Below, piece after piece: positions 1 through 10,164 of a stretch of DNA of 64,000 nt; the stretch's first letter is position 1, and each line of letters starts with the position of its first letter. This DNA comes from Adiantum capillus-veneris (Eukaryota > Streptophyta > Polypodiopsida > Polypodiales > Pteridaceae): assembly GCA_014529385.2 (NCBI GenBank), contig CM043960.1, forward strand, positions 74,187,410 through 74,251,409, given 5' to 3'. Under the pieces are notes generated by a model. That model did not search any database, was not told the origin of the DNA, and worked only from the letters and a program-made list of their open reading frames with translations. A program made the position numbers and the translations under genes.

Positions 1-49
1 TCGCGTCGTGTGGGACAAGTAAAAGTACAACACCAATAAAAGTCGAGAT

Positions 50-200
50 CAAGCTTTATATAAGGTGCCAAAAATAACCGTTATGGACACGTGTCATCCA
101 TGCACACGTGCCATGTGCCATGATTCCAACGATCCTCGTACGGAATATCGGCTGTATATAAAGCTCTCTCACGTGCTCATTTTTTACCTTTCCCCAAACC
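50..200 (+). promoter_or_regulatory. Promoter-like region upstream of the CENH3-like relic
   Basis: Two TATA-like stretches are visible, near 56-63 (TATATAAG) and 153-160 (TATATAAA). Between and around them are three ACGTG cores: GACACGTGTC near 85-94, CACACGTGCC near 104-113 and TCACGTGCTC near 170. ATAACCGTTAT near 77-87 carries an AACGG core on the minus strand, which resembles the MSA box bound by three-repeat MYB proteins in plant G2/M genes. A relic related to a cell-cycle-regulated histone begins 650 bp downstream, so a promoter role is plausible. The 99-bp repeats lie in between, and nothing proves a transcription start here. The region could equally be the end of another repeat element. 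Confidence 0.25.
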
Positions 201-351
201 ACACATTTGCGTCATGTCGTACCTTCTAAACGACCAGCACATCCCGTTTCTACTAGTCTTATCTCTTTCTTTAGGCATCTTTCCATCGACCCACGCTACC
301 CCTCCTCGCCCAATTCTTTGCACTTCCAAATTGCTTCTTATTCCTAACCCG

Positions 352-791
352 TACGACGCGATACGGACAAGTTCTAGACTCTGGGTGACCAAGCTATCGC
401 ATCGTGCGGGTTCCTTGCCACTTGGTCAACAGGTTCAAATACTACGTGATACGAACATGTTCTAGAATGTGGGTGACCCGGCTATCGCGTCGTGCAAGTG
501 TACTTCCTTAAGTCATTGCCAAGATCAATAGCTTCATATACAACACGATACAGACATGTTCTAGAATGTGGGTGACCCGGCTATCGCGTCGTGCAGGTGT
601 CCTTCCTTGATTCATTACCAAGGTCAAAAGCTTCACATATGACACGATAAGGACATGTTGTAGAATGTGAGTGCTCCGGCTATCGCGTCGTGCAGGTGTC
701 CTTTCATTATTCCTAGCCAAGATCATTAGCTTCACATACGACGCAATACATACAGCTTCTAGACTATGCGTGACCCAGCTATCGCGTCGTG
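352..791. repeat. 99-bp tandem repeat, about 4.5 units
   Basis: The marker GCTATCGC(G/A)TCGTGC recurs at about 393, 481, 580, 679 and 779, giving spacings of 88, 99, 99 and 100 bp. Each unit also carries a GATACGGACATGTTCTAGA-like block and a CCAAGATCA-AGCTTCACATA-like block. The first unit is the most diverged and the last is partial. The first ten bases of the window (TCGCGTCGTG) match the same marker, so the array or a relative may extend leftwards out of view. The array stops about 25 bp before the ATG of the CENH3-like relic. Short antisense open frames across it are by-products of the repeat. Confidence 0.85.
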
Positions 792-816
792 CGGTGTTTT
801 GTACTTTTTGACCCAA

Positions 817-1843
817 ATGGCAAGGACGAAACAGGTTGAAAGAAAAGTCTACCAATCCCCAAAAGATCCAGAGAAAGATGACTTAGAGAAACAAGATCCA
901 GAGAAACCACCTCCACAACCTCGTCAAAGGCCCACTGCTATAAAAAGGTTGAATTATCAAGTCAAATTTTTAAGAGAAATAAGAAAAGCACAAAAGTCTA
1001 CTTGTCTTACTGATTCCAAAGCTACCTTTCATGAGAGTTTTCAAAGAGATATCAGATAGACTTGTGATCATGATGAATATCAAAACTTTTGTCTCAGTAA
1101 GGTGGCAATCTCAAGCTTTGATGTGCCTTTAGGAAGCTGCCGAGGATTTTCTCATAGACTTTATGAATGATAGCTACATTGCAGCTGCATTTGCTCACAG
1201 GGTCACACTTATGAGCAAAGATTTTGTGCTTCTGTCAAGGCTGAGGTTCAAGTTTGATAAGGATCTTGAGCTTATTCCTAGTGAAGATCTTAAAGCCTTC
1301 CAAATTTTAAATATCCCTCCTTCCAGGCAGCAGAAAGATTCAGGGGTTGTCATTGAGGATGTTACACATGAGTATGAGACAAGAAAGGCCCAGGATATCA
1401 AAGCAGGAAAGGAGGTTGAGAGGGAGCAAGACATGATATTAGAGGATGCTATCCTTAAAGAGCAAGCATAAATTTTAAGAGCATCCAACTCTCTCCTTTA
1501 TGAAAAAGTTACAAGCCAAATGGTGGTGGATGTCTCCTTGTTTGGAGATAATGAGGTGTACTTGGACATATTCCCTCAAGACACAAGTATGCTTGTAAAC
1601 GCCAACATTGAGCTTAGTGACACTGCTCTCTTTATCTGTCTCAGGTATGTGTTGCCCCTTTGCTAATTATTAGTGCATGTGCAGGCACGAGGGCCTCATT
1701 GGGGGTGTGTTTTCTTTTTCAGGTGCCTTATGGGTGACCTTCTAGAGGCTCTAGCTATGCAAATTTCCATACTTGACCCTCTAGTGACACAGTGCCTTTT
1801 TAACAAGCAAGGAAGCCTTTCAAGTTTTATTGAAGATTTTTAA
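817..1843 (+). pseudogene. CENH3-like (centromeric histone H3) relic with C-terminal extension
   Basis: The ATG at 817 sits in good context (CCCAAATGG) and opens with MARTKQ, the start of histone H3. A basic, proline-rich tail of about 45 residues follows, then FLREIRKAQKST at 967-1002, matching the H3 alpha-N helix. After a one-base shift at about 1021 come LPFMRVFKEIS (alpha-1) and a long loop 1. A conserved RW follows at 1100-1105, then an EAAEDFL block (alpha-2) and HRVTLMSKDFVLLSRLR (alpha-3). The RW, the long loop 1 and the KDF motif are marks of plant CENH3 rather than canonical H3. Defects are the one-base insertion, TAG at 1130 exactly where CENH3 has Q, and TAA at 1469. After alpha-3 the frame continues for about 190 further residues that I do not recognise, across one intron, to TAA at 1841. 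The H3 assignment is strong. That the locus is a pseudogene, and not a misassembled or edited gene, is inference. Confidence 0.8.
1645..1722 (+). other. Predicted 78-bp intron in the CENH3-like relic
   Basis: The donor CTCAG/GTATGT at 1645 and the acceptor TTTTCTTTTTCAG/G ending at 1722 are canonical GT-AG with a strong polypyrimidine tract. Unspliced, the frame stops soon after the donor. With the intron removed, the split AGG codon is restored and the frame stays open for 39 more codons to TAA at 1841. That frame match supports a real intron. It also means the extended part of the locus is not a simple processed copy. Confidence 0.65.
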
Positions 1844-2051
1844 CATGCTAACCTGCAATTACATAATATACCCCTATGTTGTAGGGTAAATCTTAACTCC
1901 TTACATGTTATTTTTAACATTTTGTGGTATTCCTAGTGACGAAGGAAATTTGCAATGGCGGCCTCTACACCAAAACAAACTCCATTGCACCACAAGGGAA
2001 ATGAGATGAGGGCACCACCTAGTCTTGGAAGCGTGGACTAAGACCGCTACA

Positions 2052-2054
<3 letters not shown>

Positions 2055-2093
<39 letters not shown>

Positions 2094-2116
2094 TAGATAG
2101 ATAGATAGATAGATAG
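2055..2116. repeat. (GA)n followed by (GATA)n
   Basis: A pure GA run at 2055-2089 passes into seven or so GATA units ending at 2116. The GA part lies where the LTR of element B also has a GA tract, so it is probably ancestral LTR sequence. The GATA part directly abuts the 3' end of the LINE and reads as its (TATC)n tail on the minus strand. Confidence 0.9.
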
Positions 2117-4088
2117 TTCTATTATCGTCCTGGGAGGTCAAATATGACCTATGGGACCAAATGAACATGTCACGTGGTGTGAGTGGAGTTCATAAGTGAC
2201 TCTCGATGCTCAAAAATGGCTGAAATGAGCGTCGCAATAGAGAGTCCACATCGTGGTTGGGAGAGGAAGGTATGTAGGGAGAGCTCATGGCTGAATATAT
2301 GGGAAAAAGAGGATCTAATGTGGTCAAAAGCTGAGCACTCAAGTAGTGTGTGGTACTCACTCTCTCGCACTTGACGAGGGCATAAGGTGCAAAGTCGATG
2401 ACACTCCTCGCCAGTGCCCCAACGTCCTGTCTCGCAGCGTAGAGAATGGGAGCTAAGACGAATGGAGGCAATGGTGCGGATCGCACTCAACGAGATGGGC
2501 TCAAGGATGTAGGAATGGGTTCGGTTACCTCGTTCCGAGAAGAAGAGAGATTTGTAGTTTGGGGCAACGTGTGTGGTGTAATGGCTGAAGCGAGAACCTC
2601 CGGATTTCTCCCAAGCCATGATACATTGGCGTTGTAAGAAGGCCTCATTAACTTGGGAGTCGATCGACGCATCCTTGACCAAGTGACATGCATCCCATCT
2701 TCCAAACCATTTCTTGATATCAAGCATCCACCCCGAACTTAGTATTTTGCTCTTGCATGTCTTTTGAACCTTTTGACTTGCTTCATATGCGATTCTAGGA
2801 AGTCGATGCAAAGGGCTACGTTGTGTCTTACGCATGTACTCCACAACCCTTTCCATGCCCAAGACCTCAATGGGAAGCGATCCGGACTCAAGAAGTAAGA
2901 GCATGTAGGGTGTTTGTGTCTTGACTTGGAGAAAGTTGGTGAGAAAACGCTTTTGGACATTCTCAAACTCTTTCCAAGTAGACTTCCCGATGCTTCCACC
3001 CCACACCTCCACTCCATAAAGAAGCACCGGTGTCACCAATGTGTCAAAGAGGTACTTTTTGAGAGCCCAACACTTGATCTCTCCTGCATTGCACATGTTC
3101 TCAAATGCATAATAAGCCCTCTTTCCGGCTTCCAAGCGACGCATTGCACAATCCTTCCATTTATGATTGGATGGAACCTCAAGGCCAAGGTACTTGAAGT
3201 GATCTACCACTTCAAGTTTCTCATGGTTGTATACAATGCATGGATTTTCGTCATTGAGGGTCTTTACAAGCATAACCTTGGTTTTGGATCCATTCACGAT
3301 CAGCCCGCTATGTAGGCAAAAGCGTTCCAAGACACTCATAAGCTTTTGTGCATCTTCTAAGGTATGTGCCAAGAGCACTACATCATCGGCATAAAGCAAA
3401 AGCATGATCACCGCATTTCCAATCTTAACCTCTTCTATGCCTTCTTGCTGCATAAAATCAAGAACCATGTATTCCAATTCATCAATGAGTAGCCCAAAGA
3501 GGGTTGGGGAAAGTGGGCATCCTTGTTTGACACCAATAGTGCTTGCAAAAAATTCTGAAATTCCATCTCCCATACGTAATCGACATATCACTTTTTGGTA
3601 GATGCGAAAGACTGCATGCATAAATTCTCTCGGCACTTGAAGGCTTTGCATACGTCTCCAAAGATTTCCTCGTGGTACCATGTCAAAAGCTTTCTTGAAA
3701 TCCACAAAACAACAATACAACTTTTTTCCTTTCAATCGAGACGCTTCCATAAGAACTCGAAGAGTGACAAGGTGATCAATAGTGCTATGATGCTTTCGAA
3801 AACCTGCTTGGCCAAGCGCACGTTTGCCATTCTTTTCAGCCCATTCACTTATCTTCATCTCCATGATACATCCAAATAACTTTGCCATCAAAGAACCAAC
3901 CATTATAGTGCGATAGTTGTTCACATTGTTTACATCTCCTCCTTTGTGCAAAGGTTTGATCCAATTTGCACTCCAATCATGAGGCATGCCATACTGAAGT
4001 GCAAGGTTAAACATATCGCATATCCAATATCGTGTTTTTTTGCTTGTCCATTTAATCATTTCAGCCTTGACACCTTGAAGGTCACCTT
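2117..4088 (-). mobile_element. LINE (non-LTR retrotransposon), 5'-truncated
   Basis: About 2 kb of minus-strand non-LTR element with a reverse transcriptase and a C-terminal Cys/His domain. ORF1 and the endonuclease are absent, the usual result of 5' truncation during target-primed reverse transcription. The 3' untranslated part is short (about 50 bp after the stop at 2170) and ends in a (TATC)n tail. Both sides are GA tracts (2055-2089 and 4089-4124), so the LINE appears to have inserted into a GA microsatellite within the LTR of element G. The uninterrupted frame suggests a fairly recent insertion. Confidence 0.85.
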
Positions 4089-4093
4089 GAGAG

Positions 4094-4124
<31 letters not shown>

Positions 4125-4194
4125 TCACTATGAATGAAGCATTAACCGTAGTGTGTGTACAAGGAATGGATGACTTCAAACACTCCCAACACAA
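2170..4194 (-). CDS. LINE reverse transcriptase ORF, N-terminally truncated
   Basis: The open frame is 674 codons, but its first 37 or so come from flanking LTR and the GA tract (an SLSLSL stretch), so the true LINE part begins near residue 38. Reverse transcriptase motifs appear in order: GQAGFRKHHST near 128-138, FVDFKKAFDMV near 163-173 (motif A with the first catalytic Asp), GVKQGCPLSPTLF near 221-233 (motif B) and LLYADDVVLL near 266-275 (motif C, YADD). A second half of about 300 residues ends in a C-x3-C-x2-C-x9-H-x4-C cluster, like the zinc-binding tail found after plant LINE reverse transcriptases. No stop or frameshift is seen within the domain. With no endonuclease and no promoter of its own, it is unlikely to be active. 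I do not assign the clade. Confidence 0.85.
4089..4124. repeat. (GA)n tract at the 5' side of the LINE
   Basis: A nearly pure GA run (one GC interruption) flanks the truncated 5' end of the LINE. Together with the GA tract at 2055-2089 it looks like one tract split by the insertion, so any target-site duplication is hidden in the repeat. Confidence 0.85.
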
Positions 4195-5447
4195 ATAGCA
4201 TATAGATTACCAAACAATCACTCAAGGATTAGCCAAGATCACATCAAGCATTCTCACACACATATAAAACATTTCTCTTAATTAACATAAGTAAGAGGAG
4301 GAGAGGTTACTAGTATGAAACAATTTGCACTGTAGGATGTGCAAGAATAGAGTGAATGAATGAGCTTATGGGCTCATGGTGAGTGATACAAAGGCTCAAT
4401 AGGGCTGAGGGAGGCTTGAAATTACAAAGGGGAAGGCCTCTTTATATAGGAAAGAGAGTGATTAGGAGTGAGGTTAAGATCCAAGTGTAATTTGTACAAA
4501 TGAAGCTTGATTAGGGACATTCAACCAATGAAGAAGCTCCTTTCAAGTGATTTGTTGACCAATTAGCTCCATCATCACTTGTGTTGTCTTCACTCCTTCC
4601 TTCATAGCTTGAGTCCAAGAGCTTCCTTATTTTAAAATGTAAAGAATCTACATAAAATCAATACATATCTAGTAATAATAGGAAGGGGTTGAATGAGAAC
4701 TTATGAATTACAACAAGATTAAGCATGACTTGAGAGGTGATTAGAAGAGGAACTTTGATGGGTTTTTGAGCTTGAGAGAGAGAAGGAAGGAGAGGAGGGT
4801 GAGAAGACTAATGGCTGATTTTAGAGAAGGTCTCAATGTGGAAAAGGAAGGGTGTGTGTGTGTAAAGGTAGAGGGGGTGGTCTCCACCACAGTTGAAAAA
4901 ACTGGCGTCCACCATTTTGGCCATATCTCCTAGACCGTAGATGCAAAAATTATTAAAAGAATATGGCCAGAATCTCCAGCTCATCAGCTACAATTTTGAT
5001 GAAGACAACTTTTCTTGGATCGGAGTGGAAGTATTTTGTAAAAATTCAGCAAAATCATGTGTATGGTTTCTTTCTTTACCAAGTCTTCCACTTGGGTCCC
5101 ATTTGTTTGAATCATCATATGGCTCCAAAGCCATGATGATATGAGCCACTCATGACCCTTGAATCATGGGTGCATGGCTCCACAACAACATCATATCTTT
5201 TCTTTTCACATTTACATATTTTCCCTTCCCTTTACCACTAGGTTCTCCCTCTACCTTTCACCTCCGGTGAACTAGTCAAGGAAAAATCATTTTTTTAAAA
5301 AAAATTTCCAAGAGGTTGTTCTCACTCTTTCTTTTATTGTAAACCTCTAGAAGCAAGGAAAACCAACAAAATATGATAAACAAAAATTTGTGATAGGCTC
5401 GGATCATAGCCCCCCCAAACCTGGCTAGGGGTATTTATGCCTCTAGC

Positions 5448-7682
5448 CTACTTTCTTTGATCTTGAGCTGACCTTATCCTGATGTGATAAGGCTTTAGAC
5501 GCCATCCATTTGTCCTGGTCTTGTGCACTTTACCATCAATGTCTTGAAGTCTGTAAGAGCCATTTTTGAACTTTTTGGTGACCAAGAACGGGCCTTCCCA
5601 TTGGAAAAGAAACTTTCCATCCTTACGAGTGTCGAAGCGATTGTCATATCGAAGCACCAGAGATCCCTTTTTGATGTCTTTGGATGCTAGCTTTTTGTTG
5701 AACTTTTCTCTGCGCTTCTCTGCTTCTTGAGAATAGTGGTTGATGGATTCTTCACGATCCAATTGCAGCCTCTCTAGATCCATGATCCTTTGATGTACTT
5801 TCTCCTTTTGAGAGCCTACCTGGCTACCCAATATTCGAAGACTTGTTAACTTCACTTCAATGGGCAAAAGCGCCTCCTTTCCATAAACCAAATGAAAGGG
5901 TGTGTACCCTAATGTGGTTTTGAAGGAGGTTCTATAGGCCCATAGAGCTCCATTCAGGTGTTTGTCCCAATCTTGGCGCCTGGCATATACCTATTTGGTG
6001 AGAATTTTGCAAATGATTCCATTTACTTTTTCCACCAAACCATTGCACTGAGGGTAGTAAGGAGTAGAGTGTTGATGCTGAATATTTAGCTTCTTCATGA
6101 GTTCTCCTACCAAGTCTGCTCTAAACCTTGGTCCTCTATCAGATAGTATTTCAAGAGGGGTGCCAAACCGGCAACAGATGTGGTCAAAGATGAACTGACT
6201 CACATCCTTAGCAGTAATTCTATTGGTCGGCATAGCCTCAGCCCATCTAGTCATGTAGTCTACTCCCATGATGATGTACTCTTTACCTGACTGAGTGCGT
6301 GGTAGAGGCCCTATGGCATCAATTCCCCACTTCTCAAAGGGCCCATATACCTTTATTGGGTTCTGAGGTTCAGCTATGAGCCGTCGTGGTCCTGCTTTCT
6401 GACATTCATCACATGTTTGACATCAGTATTTGACATCACGATGAAGACTTGGCCAAGTAAACCTAGCTTGTAGAACCTTTCTACTAGTGACGTCGTGTGC
6501 AAAGTGTCCTCCGCATATATCATCATGACAAGCTTTTAAAATTTCTTCAATTTCACTCTTCAAAGGCACTCTCCTAAGCACACCATCCTTACCTAGACAA
6601 TACAAGTCATCATTTACTATGCGATACCTGGTAGCCTTCCTAGCTAACCATCGCCTTTCCCCTGCATTCAAGTGTTTAGGAGCCTCTCCTTGCTCCAGAA
6701 TGTGCATAATATCTTCCAAGTCCTCCTTGCCTTGCTGAAGTGGAAGTTTGATGGCCACTGCTCCCACTATTGACTCATTTAACTTTGATGATGCTAGGTG
6801 GTCTGCATCCTTGTTCTGGTCTCTTGGCACATGATGTACTTGTGCCTCCCTAAATCTCCTCATAAGAGCTTTGGCTTCTCTCATTTTAGTAGAGAGACAG
6901 GCATTTTTGCAAGCCCATGTACCTTGCATTTGCCTTACCAAAAGCATGGAGTCACCAAAAGCGTTTAATCTCTTAATTGAATTATCGAGGCACCAACAAA
7001 GGCCATGAATTAGAGCATCATATCCTGCTTCATTGTTGGAGTGGACATCTTCTAGAGTGATCCCTTCACCATGGATCCTCTCTCCCAATGGAGATAAGAC
7101 CACAATGCCTGCAGCTGCCTTATCCTTGGTTCTCTTGTATGCTCCATCAAAGTAGAGGCTATAAGCATTGACCAAAGCCTCTGGAGCTGGAGGTGGTGGA
7201 AGTTCCTTTCTCTTCAAATGTAAAACTTTTTCATAGCACTTGTTTTTAGACTAGTCATGCACCATTTTTTCTTCCCTCATGAAAGGACGTCCTAAGATCA
7301 TCTCAGATGCCATAGTGTGCTTGGAAAAATCCATAACAATGAAGGTATTTCTTATTTTATGTCCAAAGACCTTGATCTTGAGATCTTCTACAATCCCACT
7401 AGATTTAACAATAGACCCATTGGCCATCTTTACTACTATGGTTGTGGTCCCAAGGTGAGGTCTTCCCATATTTTTCCAACAATTTTTAGTCACAGTGCCA
7501 CCATCAAGGATTCCCTTCACAGTTAATCCGTTGGTAATGATTGGTATGGTCGCATTGGATTCGTCGCCCTCAAAGTATTCTCCCAACTTGTTAACAAGTA
7601 TTTCTACAATAGAGTTCTCATATGGGTTGGGTTGTGGATCTAAGTGTTCCTCCTCTATTGGCATCTCCCTAGCTCCATCCAT
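5448..7682 (-). pseudogene. Element G: protease, RNase H and integrase parts (fossil pol)
   Basis: From the 5' side: 7682-7251 carries an aspartic-protease segment (ILDGGTV, later MILGRPFM). 7217-6423 carries an archaeal-type RNase H (SLYFDGAYKRTKDKAAAG) and the start of integrase with its zinc-binding region (CHDDICGGHFAHD). 6269-5991 holds the integrase core (YMTRWAEAMPTNRITAKDV, ILSDRGPRFRADL, YYPQCNGLVEKVNG). 5891-5448 holds the integrase C-terminal part (VYGKEALLPIEV, FLFQWEGPFLV). These match gypsy pol products. The region is broken in several places and the part set is incomplete. Confidence 0.8.
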
Positions 7683-8375
7683 ATGTGCAAATTGTGGTAG
7701 CCCGTCTTTTAGTTCTCCATTGAGGAAAGCTCAAAGAGCTACGAATAGCTCGGGGTCTCCATATAGTTTGGACATGATGGTGGTTCTAACTTGTGAAGCC
7801 ATGAAATCCATCAATTTGGCAATACTTAACGACACCTTTTGGGCTTCAGTCCCTTGATGTTGGGAAGATGGGATCTCCATTTCTTTGATAGGGTCAGGTA
7901 GTCCCTTTTTAAACATTCTCTCCAATAATAAGTGAGTACACCCACTTTCCCATGACTTCAGGTCACTTTCTTCGTGGGATGACACTAGGTATGGCTAGGG
8001 GTCTATGGACTTTGTTAGGTTGTTGTTGAGTAGAAAACATTGTGTCTGTAATCTAAATCTGCCTAGGTGTTGGCTCTAGATCCCTCTAGGTATCTTCTAC
8101 CAAACTCCTTTATTTCTTGACCCTCTTTATCTCCTCTGTAGGGTTTCGGTAAGTTCCTATCTTCTTTTTGGGTCCTGGCCATTATGGCTCATGACGATCT
8201 TCCTTGTTGGTTTCTTTCCTAGTGGTCGTTTTGGTCTCCATGGTTTCACCTGAATAAAAATCCTCTTCAGCGTCATTCATATACATGGTCATCACCAGTC
8301 CCTATGTTGGTCTTTGAACTCGGGTATGCCTTTGCTTGCTTTTTGCGATCTCCTCCTTCGTGTTTTCTTCTTCTT

Positions 8376-9819
8376 CTAAGATTGGGCAACTGATATCGTG
8401 TCTCTTTTCTCAAGAATATAATATTGTTTTTGGAGCATCAATCGTGTGAGTACATCTACCAGTACCATAGGTATACTTTGTGACGTCTCCTCGGTAACCT
8501 CAATGAATTTTAATGGTGTGATCTTCGGTTCATTTGGAATATTTGGACATTGGGCAATCAAATGATCTATGCCGCATCGATTACACAAGAGTATTGGCAT
8601 TGTAGAGGTGCTTGCTTGATTGGTTTGCATTCTTTTGTAGGCTAATAGGACACTCGGCTACACGATGTGGACCTCCACACTTGTAGCATTGAAGAGGTGG
8701 TCTCTTGGCAGTGTAATTGATATTTTATCCTCTTGCAGTAAGAGTGGATACTTGATAGACATGTTTGACCTGTCATCAATAGTCATCTATGTAATATTGT
8801 TGAATTCATTCAATCGCATCAATCCCATAGGAAATATTAGGGTCTATATCCTCCTCACAATTTTCTAAACAAGCAATAGATGACTCACAATCCACTTGAT
8901 TCTCAGATGTGGCAGTTGCGATCCTAACACTGGAGGTGATAAGGGTGTTGTTTGAACAACATTTTTGGGCCCTAGGGACCATGTGTTGTGATGTTTGTTC
9001 AAGAGATGGGGCCGGCATCAATGCAGGCACTTGAGGTGTATCTGTCCATGCTAAGGTTGTTCTTTTAGCCATAGCACGCTTAAATACTATGCCATCCTTG
9101 GCTTGATGACCATACCTCCCACATGCATTGCAATTTCCATTGAATATTAATATAAAAGTAGGGCATTCACTAGTACTATGCTGACCATAGCAAATTGAGC
9201 ACCATTGTTGCTCCCTTCTTGGATACATATTATTGTTTTGTGGAGCACGATTGTCTCTAAGACTCTCTTGAATGGCCTTGGTGAGATGTGATAAACCCAT
9301 CTTAGATATCTTGGGCTCCTTAGCAACAGGCTTTAGGGTCATTGGCTAATGCCTTGATGCTTGCGAGCTGGTAAATTTAGGCTCACCAGACACTCTTTCT
9401 CCTTGAATCATTAAATTATCCTCCAATTGGATCGCATTGGTGGTGACTGCTTCCCAAGTGGTGACACCTCTAATGACTAGGCCATTGTAGATATCTTCAT
9501 GTCATAATCCCCTAATGAATCTATCAAGAAATTAATTATTATTGAAGTGCTCATTTGGATTAAAACAAGAATTCAAATGCTTCAAGCGACAAATAAAGTC
9601 TCCCACCAGCTCTCCTTTCTCTGGTTGAGCTTTCTGGAGCTGAGAGGCTACACACCAAATCACTCCCTCTCGTATGTATTCTTTCAAGAACAATATCCTA
9701 AGATTAGGGTAAATTGTTTTTTCTTTCGCCCTTAGGGTTCTATACCAATCTTCAACCTTTCCACTTAAGGTCAGGCTTAAAGCATTACTCTTATGTAGTT
9801 CATTCTGTTCTCCTAGCAA
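8376..9819 (-). pseudogene. Element G: gag part (fossil)
   Basis: 9819-9532 resembles the retrotransposon gag core (LSGKVEDWYRTLRAKE and later FICRLKHLNSCF). 9342-8376 contains Cys-rich knuckle-like segments, including CSICYGQHSTSEC, CNACGRYGHQA and CNRCGIDHLIAQC. The order and strand agree with the protease and integrase parts to the left. The region is broken in several places, and the neighbouring 7731-8375 shows no recognisable domain. Confidence 0.6.
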
Positions 9820-10164
9820 ATCACATATTTATTCAAACACTTTGATATGCTTTCTCACATCCCCATCTCCACTAATTTTTTGTGTGAGCTTGGCTATTTG
9901 TACTTCCTTATTTCTAGGCTCCCTATCAAGTGTGTTATGCATATTATCAGGAATAGATTGACCGATGGCTTGAGCAAATGTTGCCAAGTCACCTAAGTGA
10001 GCTCGCACCGTGGTGAAGGCGCTCCAGAGACTACATGTGGAGTAGGTATTGGCATTGGGGTTGGCGCATAGGAAGTCGTTGGGGTTCCAAGTTTAGTAAG
10101 GTGTTGTGCCATGTGGTGGCCCAAAGTTCATATGTGTGGACCTAGGCATAGCAGACGTCAGATG

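Larger units (their letters stand above)
1937..5406 (-). repeat. 3' LTR of element G, interrupted by the LINE
   Basis: The LTR starts TGACG at 1937 and ends GGATCA at 5406. It is followed at once by a pyrimidine run on the plus strand, which is the polypurine tract of a minus-strand element. The junction and the next 40 bp closely resemble the same junction of element B at 26040. A minus-strand TATA box (TATATAAAGAGG) lies near 4443, as in B. Removing the LINE and its flanking tracts leaves about 1.4-1.5 kb, close to the 1.53-kb LTR of B. 4125-5406 is non-coding LTR sequence. Confidence 0.65.

Noticed and set aside
352-791. The 99-bp array considered as a true centromeric satellite
   Set aside because: Only four to five diverged units are visible. 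Nearness to a CENH3-like relic says nothing about centromere position.
817-1059. Intron between the alpha-N and alpha-2 parts of the CENH3-like relic, to avoid the shift and stop
   Set aside because: The only good donor/acceptor pair (1097 and 1132) would give a 36-bp intron, too short for plants, and it would remove the conserved RW segment that clearly aligns with CENH3.
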